DNA of 64,000 nt, from NCBI RefSeq assembly GCF_039962255.1, contig NZ_JAMPKY010000011.1, positions 62,001 to 126,000 on the forward strand, in the 5' to 3' direction. Position numbers and translations under genes: made by a program. The notes under the pieces were generated by a model. The model searched no databases. It was given only the letters and a program-made list of their open reading frames with translations, and was not told the DNA's origin. The stretch is from Leptolyngbya subtilissima AS-A7. Its GTDB lineage: Bacteria > Cyanobacteriota > Cyanobacteriia > Phormidesmidales > Phormidesmidaceae. Position 1 is the stretch's first letter, and each line of letters starts with the position of its first letter. Positions 17,655-25,642 of this stretch are shown here, piece by piece.

Positions 17655-17795
17655 TTTCCCTGGCTCCGGAACTTCAGCGCTACGACTCTGCCAAACACCA
17701 GCTCAGGCTGGACATACTACAGTAGCCTACGTTTAACAGGTTAACATTCCGATCTAAGAATTAGTCTGATTTCGTAAAGAAAATGATTTTTAAGC

Positions 17796-17801
17796 TAATA
17801 T
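17796..17801 (+). promoter_or_regulatory. Possible -10 element (TAATAT) of peroxiredoxin promoter
   Basis: A TAATAT hexamer lies about 95 bp before the peroxiredoxin start and just upstream of the 17818 palindrome. A clear -35 is not visible. If it is the -10, the palindrome would cover the start-site region, suitable for repression. Confidence 0.35.
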
Positions 17802-17817
17802 ACTTATTGAAGATTTC

Positions 17818-17842
17818 TTAACTCGGAATTATTCTGGGTTAA
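17818..17842. promoter_or_regulatory. 25-bp palindrome, candidate PerR operator
   Basis: The sequence reads TTAAC-N3-GAAT-T-ATTC-N3-GTTAA; 20 of the 24 bases flanking the centre pair exactly. The core GAATTATTC resembles Per/Fur boxes, which are 7-1-7 inverted repeats rich in AAT/ATT. It lies between the PerR-type gene and the peroxiredoxin gene, 55 bp before the latter's start, where autoregulation and peroxide induction would be expected. Confidence 0.7.
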
Positions 17843-17896
17843 GCAGCGAAGGCTGGAAACGCAGTTAACTGTTGTAGAACTACGAAAGAGGTAATT

Positions 17897-18478
17897 ATGG
17901 TTGCAATGCTTGCTACTGGGCGCGTACCTGACGTCGTCTTTAAGACCCGTGTGCGGGATGAGTCTGTGGGCGGGTCCAACCCCTACCGCTGGCAAGACAC
18001 CACTACCAGCGATCTCTTTGCTGGTAAGAAAGTAGTGGTGTTCTCCCTGCCCGGCGCTTTCACCCCCACCTGCTCCTCCAACCACCTGCCCCGCTACGAA
18101 GAGCTGTATGAAGAGTTCAAGGCCCATGGCGTTGATTCCATCATCTGCGTCTCAGTAAACGACGCCTTCGTCATGTTCCAGTGGGGCCAAAAGGTTGGCG
18201 CTAAAAACGTCTTCCTGCTGCCCGACGGCAATGCCGAGTTTACTCGTAAGATGGGCATGCTGGTTGACAAATCCAACCTAGGCTTTGGTATGCGCTCCTG
18301 GCGCTACTCCATGCTCGTCAACGACGGCGCTATCGAAAAGATCTTCGTTGAGTCTGACTTTGGCGACAACTGCCCCATCGACCCCTTCGAAGTGTCTGAC
18401 GCTGACACCATGATGGCCTACATAAAAGGCACCGAGGCAACTGGGGTGTCTGAGCCTCGTTTGGCCTTCGTGGGCTAA
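17897..18478 (+). CDS. Peroxiredoxin, Prx5/type II (glutaredoxin- or GSH-linked)
   Basis: The 193-residue protein carries the peroxidatic motif [16 protein letters not shown] (Cys near 59) typical of the Prx5 subfamily, with [28 protein letters not shown] and the late [18 protein letters not shown]. These enzymes reduce hydrogen peroxide and alkyl hydroperoxides in the cytosol, recycled by glutathione/glutaredoxin or thioredoxin. GAGG seven bases before ATG 17897 supports the start. It faces a PerR-type repressor across a shared control region, so peroxide induction is likely. A strong terminator follows at once, so it is monocistronic. Confidence 0.93.
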   Translation: MVAMLATGRVPDVVFKTRVRDESVGGSNPYRWQDTTTSDLFAGKKVVVFSLPGAFTPTCSSNHLPRYEELYEEFKAHGVDSIICVSVNDAFVMFQWGQKVGAKNVFLLPDGNAEFTRKMGMLVDKSNLGFGMRSWRYSMLVNDGAIEKIFVESDFGDNCPIDPFEVSDADTMMAYIKGTEATGVSEPRLAFVG

Positions 18479-18510
18479 CGCCCCTGTCTCATCTCACCTC
18501 AGTGAGCGTT

Positions 18511-18546
18511 AGGCAAAGGGGATTGTGCAATCCCCTTTGCCTTTTT
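18511..18546 (+). terminator. Rho-independent terminator of peroxiredoxin gene
   Basis: Perfect 14-bp arms (18511-18524 and 18529-18542) close a GTGC loop and are followed by TTTT. It lies 32 bp past the peroxiredoxin stop. Confidence 0.93.
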
Positions 18547-18839
18547 AGATCGGGGTTCCTAGCCGACCTGAGGGCAGAATTATTCCCTATCGGTCACGAG
18601 TCTTGAGTATCCAAACCAATAGCCCTCACCTCTGCCTTGATTGCAGAGAGCAGGTATGCAGGGGTCCTTACGGAACTTCCCAGCTACTGTCCTAGATGAG
18701 TTCTGGCAAGGTTCAGGCCTTACTCAGTAAACACTCTGTCAATTTTCATCTTGATGCTTACAGAACCTTTTAGCTTAGAAGGGTGGTTTTATCCATCGCT
18801 GCCCAGGCTCGATTGCAGTCCTTTCGCTCAGTTGCCGCT
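18547..18839. other. Intergenic leader of the flavoprotein gene
   Basis: About 290 bp between the terminator and the thioredoxin-reductase-like gene. It holds a GAATTATTC core at 18577-18585, identical to the centre of the palindrome at 17818, but no other clear structure and no gene. Confidence 0.4.
18577..18585. promoter_or_regulatory. Second GAATTATTC core, possible PerR half-strength site
   Basis: The nine bases match the centre of the palindrome at 17818-17842. The flanks here are not symmetric, so any binding would be weaker. It lies 255 bp before the flavoprotein start, the next gene in the redox block. Confidence 0.35.
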
Positions 18840-19847
18840 ATGAAACTCTCCCGCAAAAATCTACACGAACGCACCGATCAGGTTTATGACGCCATCGTTG
18901 TCGGCGGTGGTATGGGAGGGTTGTCAGCAGCTATTTATCTGGCCCGCTATGGCCTCAAGTGCCTAGTGGTGGAAAAGGGTAAGGGGCGATCGCTGTGGAT
19001 GCAGGAAGTGCGCAATGTGGTCGGAGTCAGCCCCGACACCCCCGGGCGCGAAATGCTCAACCACGGTGTTCAGCAGTCAGTCGATTGGGGGGCAGACTAC
19101 CTCCGCGGCTACGTCGAAGACGTGGTCGATGAGGGCGACCATCTAGCGGTGCAGGTCAAGGTGGGTAAAGTCGACAGTGTTTACCCCGTATTTCGCGCCA
19201 AGTACCTAATCGCGGCCTCGGGCGTGATTGACGTTCTGCCTCAGCTCGACGATATGCAGAACGTCTATGACTATGCAGGCTATACCCTGCATGTCTGCAT
19301 GATCTGCGATGGCTTCGATATGTGGGATCAAAAAGCGGTGCTGATTGCCGGCAAAGAGTCGCAGATCAACGCGGCCTTTGTGCTGGATTGGTTTACCCCC
19401 TACATCTCGGTGCTCACCCATGGTCTCTGCACCGTTGGTGATGAAATGCGGGCTAAGCTGGCCGACTACGGCTACCCCCTTTACGAAGCACCGATCGCTA
19501 AGTTTCTTGGCGAGCACCACAAGATGAGTGGCGTAGAGCTGACCGACGGTACTGTGGTCGAAGCCACCACTGGTCTAGTTAACATGGGCTCGATTTACCA
19601 TAACCAGTACCTCAAGGGCATCTCAACCCTAGAGTGGGATGGTGAAAACCTGGTGACCAACACCATGTGTCAAACGACCCACGATCGCATTTTTGCCATT
19701 GGTGACCTCAAGCAGGGCTTGAACCAGGTCTCGGTCGCTATAGCCGACGGCACCCTGGCCGCCACTCAGATCTGGCGCAACATTCGCCGCGCCAGCCCCC
19801 CGCGCAGGTGGGAGGAAAATCTGGTCAAAGAAGCGATCGCCTCCTAA
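18840..19847 (+). CDS. Thioredoxin-reductase-like flavoprotein (possible DDOR)
   Basis: A FAD enzyme of about 335 aa. It has the N-terminal FAD motif IVVGGGMGGLSAAIYLARYG, a redox pair CMIC in VCMICDGFD as in thioredoxin reductases, and a C-terminal IFAIGDLKQGLNQVSVAIADG. The region that binds NADPH in true TrxR is degenerate: VLIAGKESQ replaces GxGxxA. That is what I would expect of the cyanobacterial diflavin-linked disulfide oxidoreductase (DDOR) group, but this identification is inference. ATG 18840 gives the plausible start MKLSRKNL; GTG 18783 would add 19 residues. It follows the peroxiredoxin and ends in a strong terminator hairpin. Confidence 0.8.
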   Translation: MKLSRKNLHERTDQVYDAIVVGGGMGGLSAAIYLARYGLKCLVVEKGKGRSLWMQEVRNVVGVSPDTPGREMLNHGVQQSVDWGADYLRGYVEDVVDEGDHLAVQVKVGKVDSVYPVFRAKYLIAASGVIDVLPQLDDMQNVYDYAGYTLHVCMICDGFDMWDQKAVLIAGKESQINAAFVLDWFTPYISVLTHGLCTVGDEMRAKLADYGYPLYEAPIAKFLGEHHKMSGVELTDGTVVEATTGLVNMGSIYHNQYLKGISTLEWDGENLVTNTMCQTTHDRIFAIGDLKQGLNQVSVAIADGTLAATQIWRNIRRASPPRRWEENLVKEAIAS

Positions 19848-19866
19848 TAGGATTCACCAACATCAT

Positions 19867-19909
19867 CAAGCAAAGGCCCCTCTTCTATCAGGAGAGGGGC
19901 CTTTGCTTG
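19867..19909 (+). terminator. Terminator hairpin of the flavoprotein gene
   Basis: Perfect 17-bp arms at 19867-19883 and 19893-19909 with a 9-base loop, 20 bp after the flavoprotein stop. The T-tract after it is weak (TGGCTTT), but stem strength and position fit a terminator. Confidence 0.85.
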
Positions 19910-20133
19910 TGGCTTTGAGCCATGGCGTTGCTGAGCAGAGCGTCTAAACGAGGTAGGGATTGACGATACTGGGGACTATCTCTGCGGCTACTGTCGTGAC
20001 ACGGAGCGATTCTAAGCCCCAAGTTGGGTCACCGTATTCAATGGGGTCGTCCTGATGCCCGAGTATCGATGATGCCTTCAGAGAACTGTCCTCACAGCCT
20101 CTCCACTGCAATACCACTTTCTAAAAGCGCCAT

Positions 20134-20688
20134 TTAACAGTCGCGGTTCTCGATCGCACCGTCGGGCATGGTGGTATTGCAAAACTGCACCATGCTGCGG
20201 TTGACGCCACGCAGATTAGCGCCTTTGAGGTTGGCCCCCGTCATGTTGGCGGTACCGAGGGTGACGCTGAGCATGACCGCACCACTCAGATTGGCATCGG
20301 TGAGATCGGCGTCAGTCAGGTTGGCCTGGGTCATCTCCACGTTAGAGAGGTCGGCACCGGATAAATTGGCGTTGGGCAGATTGGCACCGTTCATTTGAGC
20401 CCCGACTAGGTTGGCACCGCTGAGATTAGCGCCTTCCATATCGCTGAGCATGAGGTTGGCGTTGCCCAGGTCAGCTCCAGCCAAATTGGCCCCAGTGAGC
20501 ACCGCAATCTTGAGATTGGCCCCGGCTAGATCGGTGTTGCTGAGCTCGGCCTCATTGAGAATGCACACCTGGCACTTTTTAGTTTCGAGCAGCTTTTGCA
20601 CGTCGTCGGGAATGGCGGCTTCGGCGGGGGCAAAGCTCAGGCTCCAGAACATGAGGGCAAGGGCCAGCATGGCTGTCAAGCGTTTCAT
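20134..20688 (-). CDS. Secreted pentapeptide-repeat protein
   Basis: From ATG 20688 the protein opens with a signal peptide (MKRLTAMLALALMFWSLSFAPAEA), then CQVC, then about twenty tandem pentapeptides of the A(D/N)LxX form, such as GANLA, GADLG and SGADL. These fold as a right-handed four-sided beta helix. The C-terminus (MVQFCNTTMPDGAIENRDC) caps the helix and has two more cysteines, perhaps disulfide-bonded outside the cytoplasm. Many cyanobacteria carry secreted or lumenal pentapeptide proteins of unknown role. A longer start at 20742 would bury the signal peptide and is unlikely. The gene appears to stand alone. Confidence 0.85.
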   Translation of the reverse strand: MKRLTAMLALALMFWSLSFAPAEAAIPDDVQKLLETKKCQVCILNEAELSNTDLAGANLKIAVLTGANLAGADLGNANLMLSDMEGANLSGANLVGAQMNGANLPNANLSGADLSNVEMTQANLTDADLTDANLSGAVMLSVTLGTANMTGANLKGANLRGVNRSMVQFCNTTMPDGAIENRDC

Positions 20689-20778
20689 AGTCGGCAACAA
20701 TCCTGTAAGGCGGGTCTTGGTTATTCTCCCATTCAATGGCATACCTGGGGGGTAACCGGAGCAGCTAAGGGGGTGGCT

Positions 20779-21471
20779 CTAGAAAGCCGATCGCCCCAGC
20801 CAAAACAGCTCGGGCTGGGGGTTATGGCGGCATGGGGGCCAGTAGCGCAGCGCCTCAGCATCGAGCTGGGGTGACGGCATCGGCAGATCTTGGGCTAGGC
20901 ACAGGTGAGCGATCGCGCGGCTAAACTCGGCCCCATGCCCTGGAATTCTGGCGATGCCGTGGGCCAGCTCATGGGCCACCAGCCCCGGCCAATCGGCGAG
21001 CACAATGCGGCCCGCGTCAACCATCAGCGTAATGGGGGCGGAGCGATTCTCCCCCAGAGCTGGTTTCGACCCATCACAGCAAAATCCATCTACCCCTGCC
21101 TGGGGCGCGATCGGGGCCGCAAAAATTTGCATGTTGGGAGACAAAGCTGTCTCAAAACACCCCATTAGGTCGCGCAAAATGGCGTTGAGCTGCTGGTTTA
21201 CCCGGTGAATGTGCTGACCAATCCAGATTAAGGCTTCCCCAGGGGGGTCAGCTACGTGGGCTAAGGCAATCCAGCTGGGTTCGACCGACAAATCGCGCAG
21301 CAGGCTTAAATATTGCGTAGCTCGCACCACGGGGTCAGCGCCGCTAGCTGGAGCCTGTTGCCAATAGATAGCCTGGTGAACCTGTTGATCAAAGGAGGCA
21401 TCGTTGGAACCTAGCTGGGACGGAGGCTCGTTCCAGCTAGGTTTCCGCTCGCGTTGCGAATCGCTGACCAT
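20779..21471 (-). CDS. Uncharacterised protein with HELAH zinc-protease-like motif
   Basis: 230 aa from ATG 21471. The C-terminal part carries LVAHELAHGIARIPGHGAEF: HELAH at about 167-171, followed ten or so residues later by GHG. An HExxH helix plus a third histidine or acid downstream is the metzincin/SprT-like zinc-site layout, so it may be a small metallopeptidase. The N-terminal 150 residues are predicted helical with no motif I know. Two cysteines (FCCDG) lie in the middle. There is no signal peptide, so it should be cytosolic. I do not recognise the family. It is convergent with nothing and follows a 90-bp gap from the pentapeptide gene. Confidence 0.6.
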   Translation of the reverse strand: MVSDSQRERKPSWNEPPSQLGSNDASFDQQVHQAIYWQQAPASGADPVVRATQYLSLLRDLSVEPSWIALAHVADPPGEALIWIGQHIHRVNQQLNAILRDLMGCFETALSPNMQIFAAPIAPQAGVDGFCCDGSKPALGENRSAPITLMVDAGRIVLADWPGLVAHELAHGIARIPGHGAEFSRAIAHLCLAQDLPMPSPQLDAEALRYWPPCRHNPQPELFWLGRSAF

Positions 21472-21748
21472 GGGGGAATAATTGAAAACCGGAGCAGTAG
21501 GCAAAATTTTCCCACAGGATCTCTGCGATCGGTCAGCAACGAACACTTTAAAGCCGCTATTTTCGTTAGGTTAAATAAGAATTCAAGGCAATAGCTTCGA
21601 CGTCGCCACCCCTCTGGCAGACAGGATCTAGGCTAAAAATCTATCCGAATAACAGCCCTCAAGCACAAAAATTTCCTCCGTCAACGGGGCAAAGTTATAT
21701 ATTTAATAAAGAACCTTTGGTAAAACGCAGCACTCCTCCCCACGATTC

Positions 21749-22486
21749 ATGGTTGCCACTCCCAGTCTCAGCACCTTTAGCCAGCGCCCCCGCAACGGGG
21801 ATGCGGAAACGCTGAGAAAAATTTTCGGCGCTGTAGATGCAACCAGCTGCCCCTATACCTACAACTTTCATATGCACACCGCTTGCTCCGACGGCAAGCT
21901 CACTCCCGCTGGCCTCATGGAGCAGGTGGTTGATATTGGCCTCAGCGCCTTTGCTATCACCGACCACCACACCGTCAAGGGCTACCAGCAGGCCAAAGCT
22001 TGGCTAGAAGATTGGCAGTGGCGCCACCCTACGTCCCTCCGCAGCCGTCAGCGAGGCAAAGGCGGGGCTGTGCCGCGGTTGTTTACCGGCGTAGAAATCA
22101 CCGCTATTTTAGTTGAAACCGAGGTGCACATCTTGGGCTATGGCTTTGCGCCTAGTCACGATGCGATTGAGCCTTACCTGCGAGGTTACGCGCCCCGAGG
22201 TGAGGCCAAACTTGCGGTTGCCGTCATTGCGGCAATCCAAGCGGCGGGTGGGCTAGCGGTGCTGGCCCACCCTGCTCGCTACCGCACTTCGGCTAAAACC
22301 TTGGTGCCCATCGCGGCGGCCCTCGGCATTGATGGGGTTGAAACCTACTACGCCTACGCCAACCCCGAACACTGGGCTCCCTGCCCTCGCCATACCCCCA
22401 CTATTGAACAACTGGCCCAAGACCATAGCCTGCTGACCACCTGCGGCACCGACACCCACGGGCCAAACTTGCTGCGGCGACTGTAG
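21749..22486 (+). CDS. PHP-domain phosphoesterase
   Basis: All PHP motifs are visible in order: HMHTACSDG (motif I), ITDHHTVKG (II), GVEIT (acidic ligand), VLAHPARY (III) and CGTDTHG (IV). These residues bind three metals at the C-terminal mouth of a TIM-like barrel. Relatives hydrolyse 3',5'-bisphosphates or histidinol phosphate, or act as 5'-3' RNases (RNase AM/YciV). At 245 aa it is close in size to the YciV group. Start ATG 21749 leads into about 35 poorly conserved residues. Its neighbours do not point to a pathway. Confidence 0.85.
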   Translation: MVATPSLSTFSQRPRNGDAETLRKIFGAVDATSCPYTYNFHMHTACSDGKLTPAGLMEQVVDIGLSAFAITDHHTVKGYQQAKAWLEDWQWRHPTSLRSRQRGKGGAVPRLFTGVEITAILVETEVHILGYGFAPSHDAIEPYLRGYAPRGEAKLAVAVIAAIQAAGGLAVLAHPARYRTSAKTLVPIAAALGIDGVETYYAYANPEHWAPCPRHTPTIEQLAQDHSLLTTCGTDTHGPNLLRRL

Positions 22487-22666
22487 TTTTCCAGGGTCAC
22501 CTACTCTGGGCTCAAGCCTGCAATTAATCACGAAACTGACCGCAGAAGACAGCTACGGCTCGATGCAGCAAACTGCTCAGAAGGCCCGTCCGCAATGACG
22601 ACGATGGGGAAATATAGAGGGCGATCGCCGCACAACGGCAGCTGGGCGAGTCACAGCGATCGCTAA

Positions 22667-23278
22667 TTACCGCCGAAACACGAACAAGTTGCCCGTGGCA
22701 CCGCGCCCAAATCGCAGGTCTTCGTCCAGATAGGACGTGATCCACAGCGCCTCTTGGCGAAGAAATTCGAGCACCGGCACGGTAATCTGGGGCAGGTGCA
22801 GCCCAGCAATTCCCAGCAGGCGGGTGGCTTGCACCGTAAAGGCCCCAAAGCTAACGCGAGCACTTTCGCCTTCTTCATAGGGCTTCCAAATGCCCTGAGC
22901 CGTGGCAGTGAGTTCGCCAAAGAAGGGTAGAGATAGCACAGCGCCATTTTCGGTGGCAATGCCAGCCCCGTTGTCTTCGGAGTCAGTCAGCCGCTGCCAC
23001 ACGCGCTGAATGCCCACCGGCAGCGGAAACTGCCGACCCAGGCGGCGCGTGACCACCGTGCCCCGCGAGGCATAGACCAGGGCCCAGGAGCCCAGCAGCA
23101 TGGGCCAATGCTCTGGCCGTAGGGGCTGGTCGATGGGGTTGAGGGCTTCCAGTTCGCAGATAATCTGGTCAATGGCGGGATGCTCTACGGGCAAGATAGC
23201 ATCCTCAATTTCTAAGGCACCAATGCTCTGGAGCAGCTGAGTTTTAAGCTGATGGCGGCGAGTCTGAAGAGGAGTCAT
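22667..23278 (-). CDS. PAP/fibrillin (plastid-lipid-associated) family protein 1
   Basis: A 203-residue lipocalin-like protein. The features LLGSWALVYASRGTVVTRRL, FTVQATRLLG and the end YLDEDLRFGRGATGNLFVFRR match the PAP/fibrillin family. These coat lipid bodies or thylakoid-associated globules in plants and cyanobacteria and are linked to light stress. It lacks a transit peptide, as expected of a bacterial member. Its glutamate/arginine end is shared with the second copy at 42.2 kb. Start ATG 23278 is clean. It lies 62 bp from the GlcF stop on the same strand, so the two may be co-transcribed. Confidence 0.85.
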   Translation of the reverse strand: MTPLQTRRHQLKTQLLQSIGALEIEDAILPVEHPAIDQIICELEALNPIDQPLRPEHWPMLLGSWALVYASRGTVVTRRLGRQFPLPVGIQRVWQRLTDSEDNGAGIATENGAVLSLPFFGELTATAQGIWKPYEEGESARVSFGAFTVQATRLLGIAGLHLPQITVPVLEFLRQEALWITSYLDEDLRFGRGATGNLFVFRR

Positions 23279-23340
23279 TGCAGCAGGGAAATGAAGGGAA
23301 TGGGGCCTAACATAGGCTGAGCTTAGGATACCCGGCGCAG

Positions 23341-24705
23341 TCAGACAGGTTTCTCCAACGGCAGCGGCAGATTGCGAATGGAGAAATCGAGCAGCTCCAT
23401 GGGGTGAAAGAGTGGGACAGCACGCGCTTGCCCAGCCATGTGCTGCTGAATTTGCAGTGAGCAGCCGGGGTTGGACGAGGCTACCAATGTCGCGCCGGTG
23501 TTCAGCAGATTTTTTACCTTCATCTGGCCCAGCTCTGCGGCCACGTCGGGGTGCAGCATGTTGTAGACTCCGGCGCTGCCGCAGCAGAGGGCCGCATCAA
23601 TGGGTTCTCGCAGGGTGACGCCGGGAATTTGTTTGAGTAACTGACGAGGTTGAAAACTAATCTTTTGACCGTGGAGCAGGTGGCAGGCGTCTTGATAGAC
23701 GATGGGTAAAGCGCCTGGGGTGATGGGATGCAGTGGTGTTGTTAGCCCCACCTGGGCGAGGAATTCCTGTACGTCGCGGACTTTGGCCACAAAGGCTTGG
23801 GCGCGATCGCGATACTCCGGGTCATCCTGCAAGATGTGGTGGTATTCCTTCAAGGTGTGGCCGCAGCCTGCGGCGTTGATCACAACGTAATCAACCTCGG
23901 CGGCCTCGAAGCAGTCGATCATGCGGCGGGCCAAGGTTTGGGCCTGGGCCTCTTGCCCCTGGTGGGCGGGCAGCGCCGCGCAGCATCCCTGCTCGTGGGG
24001 AATCACCACCTCGCAACCGTTGGCGCTGAGCACCCGCGCCGTCGCCGCATTCACGTCGGAAAAAAACACCCGCTGCACACAGCCCAGCACCATGCCCACT
24101 CGGTAGCGCTGGGTGCCCACGGCGGGAATTAGCTCGGGTAGGTCATCTTGAAAGCTCTCGGCGGTGATCGGCGGCAGCAGCGATTCCATAGCCGCTAGGC
24201 TGGGAGAAAGTTTGGTCAGCAGCCCGGTTTTCTGCACCAGCTTAGAAATTCCTAGCTTTTGATACAGATACAGCGGCCCAGCCATCGCCCGTAGCCGAGT
24301 GGGGTAAGGGAACAGGCTGAAGATCAGCGATCGCACCAACCGTTCCGGCAGGGGTCGCTCATGGTTACGTTCTACCTGGGGTCGCACCGCTGCAATCAGT
24401 TGGTCGTACTGCACTCCCGAAGGGCAAGCCGTGGTGCAGGCCAGGCAGCCCAGGCAAGAGTCAAAATGTTTTGCCGAGGTGGCCGACAGAGGCGCTTCGC
24501 CGGTGTTGATGGCGTCCATCAAATAAATTCGGCCCCGGGGTGAGTCCATTTCGGTACCGAGCACACGATAGCTGGGGCAGGTGGTGAGGCAAAACCCACA
24601 GTGCACACAGGCGTCGATCAGCCTGGGGTCAGGGGGATGGTGGGCGTCAAAACCATCAGGACTGGGGACGGAAGCGAGGGGGGCAGGCGACTCTGACGTA
24701 GGCAT
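23341..24705 (-). CDS. glcF: Glycolate dehydrogenase iron-sulfur subunit GlcF
   Basis: 454 aa with two [4Fe-4S] ferredoxin motifs, CVHCGFCLTTCPSY (about 34-47) and CLGCLACTTACPSG (about 88-101). Two CCG-type domains follow, with EQGCCAALP and DAALCCGSAGVYN as the cysteine-rich signatures. This is the electron-transfer subunit that works with the flavoprotein GlcD to oxidise glycolate from photorespiration to glyoxylate. glcD and glcE are not in this window. The gene starts at ATG 24705. The following PAP/fibrillin gene is probably in the same transcript. Confidence 0.92.
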   Translation of the reverse strand: MPTSESPAPLASVPSPDGFDAHHPPDPRLIDACVHCGFCLTTCPSYRVLGTEMDSPRGRIYLMDAINTGEAPLSATSAKHFDSCLGCLACTTACPSGVQYDQLIAAVRPQVERNHERPLPERLVRSLIFSLFPYPTRLRAMAGPLYLYQKLGISKLVQKTGLLTKLSPSLAAMESLLPPITAESFQDDLPELIPAVGTQRYRVGMVLGCVQRVFFSDVNAATARVLSANGCEVVIPHEQGCCAALPAHQGQEAQAQTLARRMIDCFEAAEVDYVVINAAGCGHTLKEYHHILQDDPEYRDRAQAFVAKVRDVQEFLAQVGLTTPLHPITPGALPIVYQDACHLLHGQKISFQPRQLLKQIPGVTLREPIDAALCCGSAGVYNMLHPDVAAELGQMKVKNLLNTGATLVASSNPGCSLQIQQHMAGQARAVPLFHPMELLDFSIRNLPLPLEKPV

Positions 24706-24801
24706 GGAAACCCAGGAAACAGCACTCTTTCAGCCTAACGCGATCGCCCTCTGATTAACCTTGGGACAGTGAAAATCCCGTAATGATCAGCATAGGGACA
24801 A

Positions 24802-24843
24802 ACAGAGGAAATTTGGGTGAGAGGTCCCGCAAATTTCCTCTGT
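24802..24843 (-). terminator. Hairpin downstream of FMN reductase
   Basis: Perfect 13-bp arms ACAGAGGAAATTT/AAATTTCCTCTGT at 24802-24814 and 24831-24843, with a GGG/CCC pair in the 16-base loop. It lies 62 bp past the reductase stop and before glcF. The T-tract is poor, so it may be a terminator or a protein-binding palindrome. Confidence 0.6.
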
Positions 24844-24904
24844 AGGCATTGCTTTAAAAAGCCCCCTGAAAACGAGGACAGGCATGGTAGCCAGAAGCCT
24901 AGGC

Positions 24905-25450
24905 TTAATCTATTCCGCGCAGCTTGCGGGTATTGTCGTACAGGCTCTGAGCCAGGCCGTCCAGCCGCTGGGAGAGTTTTTCATCGACAATCTTGCCCTG
25001 GTCGTCAAAGGCTTGCCAGGCCTGGCCGATCGCTACCTGTTCAGGCACCACCCAGGTGTGTACCCAGCGCAAAATCGTGCGCAGATCGTTGAGGGCATTG
25101 TTGTTTGACTGACCGCCAAGAATGCTGACTGCCCCGGCTACTTTGCCATCAAGTTGGTCGAAACTCATCAGGTCGAGCGCGTTCTTGAGCACGCCGCTAA
25201 CGCTGCCGTGGTACTCGGGAGTAACCAGCACAAAGCCGTCAGCGTCGAGAAACGCCTGGCGCAGACGCTCGACATCGGGGTGGTCAGGGTAATCTTTGCC
25301 GCCGTGGCAAAGGGGTAGGTTCATCTCACGTAGGTCGAGTTGCTCAACCTCGGCTCCTAGAGCGCTAAGGCGATCGCATACCAGCCCCAGCGCTAACTGA
25401 CTGTATGAATTGGGTCGCAGACTTCCAGCAATACCGACAAACTTCACCAC
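24905..25450 (-). CDS. NADPH-dependent FMN reductase (flavodoxin-fold)
   Basis: A 181-residue flavodoxin-like protein with the FMN phosphate loop GIAGSLRPNSYSQ and the second motif VTPEYHGSVSGVLKNALDLMS, the signature of the SsuE/ArsH/ChrR FMN-reductase family. Such enzymes supply reduced flavin or reduce quinones, chromate or azo compounds; the exact substrate is not predictable. The start is GTG 25450, clearly set by a near-perfect AGGAGGT six bases upstream, the strongest ribosome binding site noticed in this region. It diverges from an aspartoacylase-like gene over about 190 bp. Confidence 0.9.
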   Translation of the reverse strand: MVKFVGIAGSLRPNSYSQLALGLVCDRLSALGAEVEQLDLREMNLPLCHGGKDYPDHPDVERLRQAFLDADGFVLVTPEYHGSVSGVLKNALDLMSFDQLDGKVAGAVSILGGQSNNNALNDLRTILRWVHTWVVPEQVAIGQAWQAFDDQGKIVDEKLSQRLDGLAQSLYDNTRKLRGID

Positions 25451-25642
25451 TGCATACCTCCTATTCGCTTAAACGTAATCGTAATGACTTCAGGTTAGTA
25501 GGAATTGTCACGATTTGTCAACTGCTCTGTGCTTTCTGAACCGGCCCTACAGAGTTCTTCCTCAAGAAAACGGCCCCTGACAAAACGGCCATGCCCCGCG
25601 GTTAATCGGCTATAGTGACGGCAAATTACCCTGCCGGTTGCC

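Noticed and set aside
18783..18839. GTG 18783 as flavoprotein start
   Set aside because: The 19 extra residues are not typical before the FAD motif, and ATG 18840 gives a usual N-terminus.
20168..20755. Plus-strand frames across the pentapeptide gene
   Set aside because: They are mirror frames produced by the repetitive codons; the minus frame has signal peptide and A(D/N)LxX repeats.
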